A DNA stretch of 64,000 bases from Massilia solisilvae (GTDB lineage: Bacteria; Pseudomonadota; Gammaproteobacteria; Burkholderiales; Burkholderiaceae_D), in the NCBI RefSeq assembly GCF_024753215.1, contig NZ_JANUGV010000001.1:496001-560000 (forward strand). The letters run 5' to 3'. The notes under the pieces were generated by a model, which was given only the letters and a program-made list of their open reading frames with translations, was not told the DNA's origin and did no database searches. Made by a program: the position numbers and the translations under genes. Shown here piece after piece: positions 16,460 through 23,710 of the stretch. The stretch's first letter is position 1. The number at the start of each line of letters is the position of its first letter.

Positions 16460-18252
16460 AGCTGGCCGTGATTCCAGCGCGTGGCGGCAGCAAACGCATC
16501 CCGCGCAAGAACATCAAGGCGTTCGCCGGCAAGCCGATGATCGCATGGTCGATCGAGGCTGCGCTGCAGAGCGGCTGCTTCGACCGCGTGGTGGTCTCAA
16601 CCGACGACGCCGAGATCGCCGAGGTGGCGCGCCAATACGGCGCGCAGGTGCCTTTCATGCGCCCGCCCGAACTGTCGGACGACCATACCGGCACCAGCGC
16701 TGTAGTAGCCCATGCGGTGCGCTGGATGGCCGATGAAGGCCAGGCGCCGGCCGAAGTGTGCTGCATCTATGCCACCGCGCCCTTCGTCCAGGCGGACGAC
16801 CTGCGGCGCGGGCTGCGCATCCTGTCCGACAGCGGGGCCGATTACGCATTCTCGGTCACCACCTACGCGTTTCCGATCCAGCGCGCGATCCGTGTCACCG
16901 CGAACAAGCGGGTGGAGATGTTCGAGCCCGCGCACTTCACGACCCGTTCGCAGGACCTGGAAGAGGCCTGGCACGACGCCGGCCAGTTCTACTGGGGCAG
17001 GGCCGAGGCATGGCTGGCGCACAAGCCGGTGTTCAGCCAGGACGCAGCGCCGGTGCCGCTGCCGCGCCACCGCGTGCAGGACATCGACACACCCGAAGAC
17101 TGGGAACGCGCCGAATGGATGATGAAGGCGCTGATGCACGCCGGCAGCGGCGGCGCGGCGCGGCGCAGGCGCGTCGCGTTTCGCACCGATGCGTCGCTCC
17201 AGATCGGCACCGGGCACGTGATGCGCTGCCTGACCCTGGCCGATGCGCTCGCCGCGCGCGGCGCCGATTGCGTGTTCCTGTGCCGTCCGCATGCGGGCAA
17301 CCTGCTTGGGCTGATCGAGCAACGCGGGCACCGGGCGCTGGCGCTGCCTGCGCCGGCGCAGGGGGCGGCGGCAGGGCCGGCGGGGCCCGCGCATGCGCGC
17401 TGGCTCGGCACCGACTGGGCGACCGACGCCGCCGATACCCGCAAGGCGCTCGGCGGCGAGCCGGTGGACTGGCTGGTGGTGGACCATTACGCGCTGGACG
17501 CCCGCTGGGAGCGCGAGCTGCGCAGCCGGTGCCGGCAGCTGATGGCGATCGATGACCTGGCCGACCGCGAGCACGACTGCGACCTGCTGTTTGACCAGAA
17601 CTGGAATGGCCCGGATTACGCGCGCCGCTATGACGGCCTGGTCCCGGCCCATTGCCAGCTGCTGCTTGGGCCGCGCCACGTGCTGCTGCGGCCGGAGTAC
17701 CTGAAGCTGCGCGAGTGGCTGCCGCCGCGCGACGGCATGGTGCGGCGGGTCCTGGTGTTCGTCGGCGGCAGCGACCTGCAGGGCCTGACCAGCAGGATCC
17801 TGCGAGCGCTGGACGAGCCGGACCTGCGGGCACTGGCGGCCGACGTGGTCGTGGGCGCCAATTATCCGGATGCCGGCGCGCTGGCCGAGCAGGCCGCGCG
17901 CCGGCCGGGGACCGTGCTGCACGGACCTCAACCCAGCCTGGCCGGCCTGATGGCGCGCGCCGACCTGATGATCGGCGCCGGTGGCACCACAACCTGGGAG
18001 CGCATGAGCCTGGGCCTGCCGGGTATCGTGATCAGCGTGGCGCCCAACCAGACGCCGGCCAACCAGGCGCTGCACGACGCCGGCTACATTGATTTCCTGG
18101 GCGAGGTGGACGCGGTATCGGCCGCCGACATTGCGCGCTCGGTGCGGGGCTGCCTCGGCGACGGCGCAACCTTGCGCGCGCGCAGCCGCGCCATCAGTGC
18201 GCTGGTGCCGGGACTTGGAACCGAAGAACTTTGCGAGAGGCTGCTTGGATGA
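16456..18252 (+). CDS. Bifunctional CMP-pseudaminate synthetase / PseG hydrolase fusion (PseF-PseG)
   Basis: One 598-residue frame carries two pathway enzymes. Residues 1 to about 225 are PseF (pseudaminic acid cytidylyltransferase): nucleotide-binding IPARGGSKRIPRKNIK at 6-21, IYATAPF and DIDTPEDWE near the end. Residues about 238-598 are PseG, the GT-B-like hydrolase that releases UDP from the diacetamido sugar: RTDASLQIGTGHVMRC with catalytic His254, and GAGGTTTWERMSLGLP. A short Ala/Gly/Arg-rich linker joins them. There is no stop or frameshift at the junction. They act on different steps (PseG before PseI, PseF last), so fusion may channel intermediates or simply fix their ratio. ATGA overlaps join it to pseC and pseH. 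Confidence 0.92.
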   Translation: MKLAVIPARGGSKRIPRKNIKAFAGKPMIAWSIEAALQSGCFDRVVVSTDDAEIAEVARQYGAQVPFMRPPELSDDHTGTSAVVAHAVRWMADEGQAPAEVCCIYATAPFVQADDLRRGLRILSDSGADYAFSVTTYAFPIQRAIRVTANKRVEMFEPAHFTTRSQDLEEAWHDAGQFYWGRAEAWLAHKPVFSQDAAPVPLPRHRVQDIDTPEDWERAEWMMKALMHAGSGGAARRRRVAFRTDASLQIGTGHVMRCLTLADALAARGADCVFLCRPHAGNLLGLIEQRGHRALALPAPAQGAAAGPAGPAHARWLGTDWATDAADTRKALGGEPVDWLVVDHYALDARWERELRSRCRQLMAIDDLADREHDCDLLFDQNWNGPDYARRYDGLVPAHCQLLLGPRHVLLRPEYLKLREWLPPRDGMVRRVLVFVGGSDLQGLTSRILRALDEPDLRALAADVVVGANYPDAGALAEQAARRPGTVLHGPQPSLAGLMARADLMIGAGGTTTWERMSLGLPGIVISVAPNQTPANQALHDAGYIDFLGEVDAVSAADIARSVRGCLGDGATLRARSRAISALVPGLGTEELCERLLG

Positions 18253-18821
18253 AAACACCTATTTCACGCTTCGTGCCTGTTACCGCCGACCTGATCGAGC
18301 AGATCAGGGTGTGGCGCAACAAGTCGCGTATCCGCGAAAACATGCTCGACGACACGCTCATCGAGGCTGACCAGCAGCGTCGCTGGTTCGACAGCCTGGG
18401 GCAGGCGACGGACCGGCAGTACCGCGTATTTTTGCAGGACGACAAACCTGTCGGGATGCTGTACTTTTCTGACATCGGCAGCAGCGCCTGCCATTGGGGC
18501 TGCTACATCGGCGAAGATGCGGTCTGGCCGGGAAGCGGCCTGATTCTCGAAATCGCAGCGCTCGACTTCGCGTTCGGCACCCTCGATGTCGCCACCCTGG
18601 TGGCGGAGGTTTTCGAAGGCAACCGTTCGCCGATCCAGATGCACCGCACCTTTGGCTACCGCGAGCAGGAGACCAAGTCCGCGAGCACCCGCAGCGGGCA
18701 GGCCAAAAACCTGATCTGCTTCAGCTATGCCAAGGCAGACTGGCTGGCCAACCGGGACCAGGTGCTGGCCAAACTCCCGCGGCAGATTCGCGCAGCTGCC
18801 GAACACATCCATTTTGCATAA
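18249..18821 (+). CDS. pseH: PseH-like N-acetyltransferase (GNAT)
   Basis: Third-step enzyme that acylates the 4-amino group of the PseC product using acetyl-CoA. It has 190 residues. The GNAT core matches PseH: MKTPISRFVPVTADLIEQIR at the start, the VWRN motif, LYFSDI, HWGCYIGED and EVFEGNRSPIQMHRTFGY. The start at 18249 is set by the ATGA overlap with the pseF-pseG stop and by the family N-terminus; an in-frame ATG 18 bases upstream is less likely. The next gene is an acyl carrier protein, so the donor could differ from acetyl-CoA; this is inference. Confidence 0.88.
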   Translation: MKTPISRFVPVTADLIEQIRVWRNKSRIRENMLDDTLIEADQQRRWFDSLGQATDRQYRVFLQDDKPVGMLYFSDIGSSACHWGCYIGEDAVWPGSGLILEIAALDFAFGTLDVATLVAEVFEGNRSPIQMHRTFGYREQETKSASTRSGQAKNLICFSYAKADWLANRDQVLAKLPRQIRAAAEHIHFA

Positions 18822-18833
18822 CAAGGACCAACC

Positions 18834-19076
18834 ATGAAAGACAAAATTCTCTCTCTGATGCGAGAAATCGCCAACGAAGGCGGCGTCGAACTGAGCGCGA
18901 CCATCGGCGAGGACACGGTCCTCCTGGAGAGCGGCCTGGACTCGCTGGGCTTCGCGATCCTGATCGCCCGCCTCGAGGAAGACCTTGGCTATGACCCGTT
19001 CACCATGATGGACGAGCCGGTCTATCCGCAGACGTTCGGCGAACTGATCGGCATCTATCAACGCTTCAAGCCATGA
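18834..19076 (+). CDS. Dedicated acyl carrier protein
   Basis: Small acidic carrier protein of 80 residues. The phosphopantetheine attachment serine is Ser37 in LESGLDSLGFAIL, and the four-helix carrier pattern is visible. It is not the fatty-acid AcpP (which has the DSLDTVE motif); it resembles carriers used in secondary or surface-sugar pathways. AAGGA lies just before the start. The stop overlaps the acyl-ligase start (ATGA), a strong hint that the next enzyme loads this carrier. It probably carries an acyl group for modification of a sugar amine in this locus. Confidence 0.88.
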   Translation: MKDKILSLMREIANEGGVELSATIGEDTVLLESGLDSLGFAILIARLEEDLGYDPFTMMDEPVYPQTFGELIGIYQRFKP

Positions 19077-20401
19077 CCGTAGAGACCCTGGAAAGCGCGC
19101 TCGGGCAGTTACCGCCGGAACGGCCGTGCCTGCCGGGTGTGGCGGGCTGCGAGACCGTGGCCGGCCTGCTCGAGGCGGCCCGGGCATTGCGCGCGCGCCT
19201 GGCCGGCACGGCCGCGGCCCGGGTGGCCCTGTGCGGCCTGGCGCCTGCCGAGCTGGTCCTGGCCTTGGTCGCGCTCGACGGTGTCGCGCAGCACATGCTG
19301 CTCCTGCCGGCATCGCTCGACGGGGCGGCCAGGGACATGCTGATAACACGGGCGGGCGCGACCCATGTGCTTGAAGCCGGCCTGCACCTGGCCGCGCTTG
19401 GCGCCGCGCCCCTTCCCGATGCGGCAGCGGCGGGCGCGACCCGCTGGGTGCTTGCCACCTCCGGCACCACCGGCACCCCGAAGCTGATCGAACACCAGCT
19501 GGCCACGCTCGCGCGCACCGTTCGGCGCGACCTCCAGCGCGGCGCCGGCTACGTGTGGGGCCTGCTCTACGACCCCAGCCGTTTCGCCGGCTTGCAGGTG
19601 GTGTTGCAGGCACTGTTTTCCGGTTCCCCGCTGGTGCTGCCCGAGCATGTCGAATTCGAGGCGCAGCTGGCGGCACTGTCACGATTTCCGGTCAATGCGC
19701 TCTCGGCCACGCCGACCCTGTGGCGCAAGCTGCTCATGGATGGGCGCGTCACGCGGCTGCCGCTGCGCCAGCTTACCCTGGGCGGCGAAACGGCCGATCA
19801 GGCCATCCTCGATGCGCTGCGTGCGCGCTTCCCGGATGCCAGGATCGTCCACATCTATGCGTCCACCGAGGCAGGCACCGGGTTTGCCGTCCAGGACGGG
19901 CGCGCAGGCTTTCCTGCGGCCTGGCTGGATCACCCGGGCCAGGGCCCGTCGATGCGGATCGATGCGCACGGCCACCTGCTGATCAAGCCGCCGCTGCTGC
20001 CGGAGGGCGCCGATATCCAGGCGCGCCTGACCGCCGAAGGCTACCTCGACACAGAGGACCTGGTGCGCGTCGAAGGGGACCGCGTGCTGTTCCTGGGGCG
20101 GGCCTCGGGCGCGATCAACGTGGGCGGCAACAAGGTCAACCCGGAGTGGCTGGAGAGCTATCTGCGCGGCCTCGAGGGCGTACAGGATGCCCGTGTCTAT
20201 GGCAAGTCGAGCAGCATGACGGGGCAGCTGGTGGCCGCCGAAATCGTCGCCGCGCCGGGTACGGTGGCGCAGACCCTGCGCCAGCACATCATCCAGTCCT
20301 GTCGGCGCGACCTGGAGGCATGGCAAGTGCCAGTCTTCCTCTCGTTCGTCGCCGTCATCAAAGAAACCGCCGCTGGCAAACGCGAAAGGATTCAAGCATG
20401 A
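19073..20401 (+). CDS. AMP-dependent acyl ligase (acyl-CoA/acyl-ACP synthetase family)
   Basis: Adenylate-forming enzyme of 442 residues, predicted to activate a carboxylic acid with ATP and load it on a thiol, most likely the adjacent carrier protein. Motif A3 LATSGTTGTPKLIEHQL (about 125-141), HIYASTEAGTG (A5-like) and YLDTEDLVR (A7-like) are visible, with GAINVGGNKVNPEWLE (A8-like) and AAGKRERIQ (A10 Lys) near the end. At 442 residues it is shorter than typical acyl-CoA synthetases (500 or more); the N-terminal region appears compact. Substrate unknown: with the downstream ketoreductase, a beta-keto acid such as acetoacetate is one possibility. ATGA overlaps on both sides. Confidence 0.85.
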   Translation: MTVETLESALGQLPPERPCLPGVAGCETVAGLLEAARALRARLAGTAAARVALCGLAPAELVLALVALDGVAQHMLLLPASLDGAARDMLITRAGATHVLEAGLHLAALGAAPLPDAAAAGATRWVLATSGTTGTPKLIEHQLATLARTVRRDLQRGAGYVWGLLYDPSRFAGLQVVLQALFSGSPLVLPEHVEFEAQLAALSRFPVNALSATPTLWRKLLMDGRVTRLPLRQLTLGGETADQAILDALRARFPDARIVHIYASTEAGTGFAVQDGRAGFPAAWLDHPGQGPSMRIDAHGHLLIKPPLLPEGADIQARLTAEGYLDTEDLVRVEGDRVLFLGRASGAINVGGNKVNPEWLESYLRGLEGVQDARVYGKSSSMTGQLVAAEIVAAPGTVAQTLRQHIIQSCRRDLEAWQVPVFLSFVAVIKETAAGKRERIQA

Positions 20402-21120
20402 AAACCGTAGTCATTACCGGGGCGACCCGCGGGCTGGGCCTGGCGATCGCCCGTCAAGCCATCGCCGAGGGCTACAAGGTGGTCGCCGTCGGCCGCAGTC
20501 TGTCCCCCGAACTGGGCGCGACCTGCGAGCAGCACCCGGAAGCGATCCATTTCGAGCCCTACGACTTCAACGAGGTGGAAGGCATCCACAACTTTGCAAA
20601 CCACGTGGCGAAGACCTATGGCCGCCCGTGGGGCCTGGTGAACAATGCGGCGATCGGCACCGACGGCGTGCTCGCGACCCTGCACGAGCGCGACATCGGG
20701 CAGCTGCTGCGCGTGAACGTGGAAGCGCCGATCCTGCTCACCAAATACCTGCTGCGTCCAATGCTGATGAACCGGGCTGGCCGCATCGTCAACATCTCCT
20801 CGATCATCGCCAGCACCGGCTTTAACGGGCTGTCGGTGTACGGCGCCACCAAGGCGGCCCTGGCGGGCTTTACCCGCTCGCTGTCGCGCGAAGTCGGCAA
20901 GGCCGGCATCACCGTGAACACCGTCGCCCCGGGCTACATGGAGACCGACATGACCAGTGCCCTGCAGGGTGAGAAGCTGGAGTCGATCAAGCGCCGCAGC
21001 CCGCTCGGCCACCTGGCCCGGGCCGAGGACGTGGCCCACGCGGTGACCTACCTGCTGAGCGAGAAGGCGGCGCGCGTGACCGGCAGCACCATCACGGTGG
21101 ACGCAGGCAGCACGGCATGA
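20398..21120 (+). CDS. FabG-like 3-oxoacyl reductase (SDR)
   Basis: Short-chain dehydrogenase/reductase of 240 residues with the classical layout. The NAD(P) motif TGATRGLGLA starts near residue 7, followed by NNAA, the catalytic Ser of NISSIIASTG, and the YxxxK pair in SVYGATKAAL. The C-terminal VTGSTITVDAGSTA is typical of FabG. It sits between an acyl ligase and a GNAT transferase, so the likely role is reduction of a beta-ketoacyl group held on the dedicated carrier protein to a 3-hydroxyacyl group. A sugar-nucleotide reductase role is an alternative. ATGA overlaps on both sides indicate tight coupling. Confidence 0.88.
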   Translation: MKTVVITGATRGLGLAIARQAIAEGYKVVAVGRSLSPELGATCEQHPEAIHFEPYDFNEVEGIHNFANHVAKTYGRPWGLVNNAAIGTDGVLATLHERDIGQLLRVNVEAPILLTKYLLRPMLMNRAGRIVNISSIIASTGFNGLSVYGATKAALAGFTRSLSREVGKAGITVNTVAPGYMETDMTSALQGEKLESIKRRSPLGHLARAEDVAHAVTYLLSEKAARVTGSTITVDAGSTA

Positions 21121-21926
21121 CCGGCATGAAGCAGCTGAAGCTGGAAGTACGGGAGACCCGCGACGCGGACATCGACGGCGTGATCGCGCTGTTCTGCGAG
21201 ACCGGGAGCAATCCGTACAACTGGTGCCCGGCCAAGTGGCGCCACTATTATCGCGACTACCCGGAAGGGCGGCCGCTGTCGCTGGTGGCGCTCATCGATG
21301 GCAGAATCGTCGGGCATTACGGCATGCTCCCGGTCCGCATCGGCGAGCATGCGGCCATGCTCGGTGTGCACGCCTATGTCGCGGCCGACCAGCGCGGCCT
21401 GACCGTGATCTCGGCGCTGATGAAGGATGTCGACCAGCGCTGCCAGGCCGCGGGCATTGCCCTGATCTGCGGTTTCGCCAACCCCAGGTTCACGATCGTG
21501 AAGACCACCGTCTTCAAATGGAAAGCAACGTGCTGGCTCGGGTTCCAGCAGGGGATCGGCGCGGACGACCTGGCCGCGGCAAAGGGCAGGAAGTTTTTCT
21601 TCAACTACTCGGCGCCCTGGTACGACTGGCGCTTTGGCGCCGCCGCGGACCAGTACCTGAGCAGGTACGTGGACCCGCAGGGCGCGGTGCACAAGCAGCT
21701 GTTGAAAACCACGCCGCGCACGGTGGCGGCGTCCATCGCCGGGGCAGAGGGCTGGTCGCCGAACAGCACCTACCCGGCTGGCCGCGAAGGCGAGTTTCGC
21801 CAGCCCTTCTCGATGAAAGTGTTCGACGAGCGCCTGATCGCGCAAGGCATCCTTGAGCATGGCAATTGGAGCATCGAAATGGGCGACTCCGACACATTCC
21901 AATATACCCCGTGGAGCATCACATGA
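21117..21926 (+). CDS. GNAT-family acyltransferase
   Basis: Soluble protein of 269 residues with GNAT-type features: DADIDGVIALFCETGSNPY at the start, the core VALIDGRIVGHYGMLPVRI, and GVHAYVAADQRGLTVISALM, which matches the acyl-donor binding region. The C-terminal half is longer than in simple acetyltransferases. It lies directly between the ketoreductase and pseI with ATGA overlaps on both sides. It is the best candidate to move the acyl group from the carrier protein onto an amino sugar, in addition to or instead of PseH. Exact substrate unknown. Confidence 0.78.
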   Translation: MTGMKQLKLEVRETRDADIDGVIALFCETGSNPYNWCPAKWRHYYRDYPEGRPLSLVALIDGRIVGHYGMLPVRIGEHAAMLGVHAYVAADQRGLTVISALMKDVDQRCQAAGIALICGFANPRFTIVKTTVFKWKATCWLGFQQGIGADDLAAAKGRKFFFNYSAPWYDWRFGAAADQYLSRYVDPQGAVHKQLLKTTPRTVAASIAGAEGWSPNSTYPAGREGEFRQPFSMKVFDERLIAQGILEHGNWSIEMGDSDTFQYTPWSIT

Positions 21927-22969
21927 TTGAAATTGCAGGCCGACAGATCGGCCCCGACAGTCCGCCGTTCATCATCGCCGAGATGTCGGGCAACCACAAC
22001 CAGTCGCTGGACCGGGCCATGCGGATCGTCGACGCGGCAGTCGAAGCGGGTGCGCATGCGATCAAGTTGCAGACCGCCAGTCCGGACGGCCTGACCCTGG
22101 ACGTGGATTCGCCCGACTTCAAAATCCTCGACAAGGACAGCCTGTGGTACGGCAAGAACCTGTACCAGCTGTATCAGGAGGCTGTCACGCCGTGGGAATG
22201 GCACGGCCCCATCTTCGAACACTGCCGCAGCCGCGGCATCATCGCTTTCAGCTCGCCTTTCGAACTGAAAGCGGTGGACTTCCTGGAGAGCCTGGACGCG
22301 CCGTGCTACAAGATCGCCTCGTTCGAGCTGGTCGATACCCAGCTGGTGCGCCGCGCCGCGCAGACCGGCAAGCCGCTGATCATGTCGACCGGTATGGCGA
22401 GCCTGAGCGAGATCGAGACCGCCGTGAAGACCGCCCGCGCCGAAGGCAATGACCAGATCATTCTGCTCAAGTGCACCTCGACCTATCCGGCACGGCCCAC
22501 CAACACCAACCTGCTGACCATTGCGCACCTGCGCGAAGCCTTCGGCACGCAAGTGGGACTGTCCGACCACACGATGGGCGTGGGCGTGCCTTGCGCGGCT
22601 GTGGCGATGGGCGCAACCGTGGTCGAAAAGCACTTCACCCTGGCGCGCGCCGATGGCGGCGTGGACGCCGCGTTCTCGCTCGAGCCGCACGAACTGAAGC
22701 TGCTGGTCGAGGAAACCGAGCGCGCCTGGCAGGCCGTGGGCACCGTGCGCTACGGCGGCAGCAAGGATGAACAGGCGTCGCTCAAGTACCGCCGTTCGAT
22801 CTACATCAGCGAGGACGTCAAGGCAGGCGAGGCCCTGACGCCGGAGAACATGCGCATCGTGCGGCCAGGTTTCGGCCTGGCTCCGAAGTACTATGACCTG
22901 CTGATCGGCCGCCGCGTGAACAAGGACCTCGCCAAGGGCACGGCCATGTCCTGGGAGTACATCGGATGA
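21923..22969 (+). CDS. pseI: Pseudaminic acid synthase PseI
   Basis: NeuB-family enzyme condensing phosphoenolpyruvate with 2,4-diacetamido-2,4,6-trideoxy-L-altrose to give pseudaminic acid. It has 348 residues. The TIM-barrel N-terminal domain (FIIAEMSGNHNQSLDRA, KLQTASPDGLT, SSPFELKAVDFLES, LLKCTSTYPA, LSDHTMG, EKHFTL) is followed by a C-terminal SAF/antifreeze-like domain from about 285. The motif 'AEMSGNHNQ' and 'DHTMG' favour PseI over NeuB or LegI. With PseB, C, F-G and H it completes the CMP-pseudaminic acid route. Confidence 0.93.
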   Translation: MIEIAGRQIGPDSPPFIIAEMSGNHNQSLDRAMRIVDAAVEAGAHAIKLQTASPDGLTLDVDSPDFKILDKDSLWYGKNLYQLYQEAVTPWEWHGPIFEHCRSRGIIAFSSPFELKAVDFLESLDAPCYKIASFELVDTQLVRRAAQTGKPLIMSTGMASLSEIETAVKTARAEGNDQIILLKCTSTYPARPTNTNLLTIAHLREAFGTQVGLSDHTMGVGVPCAAVAMGATVVEKHFTLARADGGVDAAFSLEPHELKLLVEETERAWQAVGTVRYGGSKDEQASLKYRRSIYISEDVKAGEALTPENMRIVRPGFGLAPKYYDLLIGRRVNKDLAKGTAMSWEYIG

Positions 22970-23634
22970 AAGCGGTCATGGTCATTGCGGCGCATACCGA
23001 CGACGAAGCCATCGGCTGCGGCGGTACGATCGCGCGCCACGTCGCCGCCGGCGATGCGGTCCACGTCGTGTTCATGGCCGACGGCGTCACCTCGCGCGCG
23101 CAGGCCGACACCGCGGGTTTGCAGCAGCGGCACGCCGCGGCGGAGCAGGCGCATGCGGTGCTTGGCATCGCCGGCGCGCACCACCTTGGATTCCCGGACA
23201 ACCGGCTCGACAGCGTGGCGCTGCTCGACGTGGTGCAGCCGCTCGAGCAGATCATCCGCGCCGTCCGTCCCGAAATCGTGTACACCCACCACAGCGGTGA
23301 CCTGAACGTCGATCACCAGATTACACACCAGGCGGTGATGACTGCCTGCCGCCCGCAGCCAGGGTTTCCGGTGCGCGAGATCCTGGCTTTCGAAGTCATG
23401 TCCAGCACCGAATGGACCGGTTGCGCGCAGCTGCCCTTTGTTCCCGACGTGTTCATCGACATCGACGCGTTCTGGGAGCGCAAGCGCAAGGCGCTGGAAG
23501 CATATGCGCTTGAAATGCGCGACTTTCCGCATTCACGCAGCATCGAGCACATGGACATTCTCGCGCGGCACCGGGGCGCCTGTGTCGGCGTGGCGCGTGC
23601 GGAAGCATTCAAACTGATCCGCTCGCTGCGCTAG
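22966..23634 (+). CDS. PIG-L family N-deacetylase
   Basis: Zn-dependent deacetylase of the PIG-L/LmbE family, 222 residues. The metal-binding motif AAHTDDEAIGCGG gives His10, Asp12 and Asp13, and the second His motif is in THHSGDLNVDHQI. No signal peptide, so it acts in the cytoplasm. Relatives remove N-acetyl groups from GlcNAc-type sugars. Position right after pseI (ATGA overlap) suggests it acts on an N-acetyl sugar of this pathway, perhaps freeing an amine for a different acyl group. That would fit the adjacent carrier-protein module but is inference. Confidence 0.85.
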   Translation: MKAVMVIAAHTDDEAIGCGGTIARHVAAGDAVHVVFMADGVTSRAQADTAGLQQRHAAAEQAHAVLGIAGAHHLGFPDNRLDSVALLDVVQPLEQIIRAVRPEIVYTHHSGDLNVDHQITHQAVMTACRPQPGFPVREILAFEVMSSTEWTGCAQLPFVPDVFIDIDAFWERKRKALEAYALEMRDFPHSRSIEHMDILARHRGACVGVARAEAFKLIRSLR

Positions 23635-23710
23635 GCCAGCCGGTTCGCACAGCCACGCCCTCGATGCCTGAACACACGTCAACCCAGAGCCAACCAGTAT
23701 CGGCCCGTTC

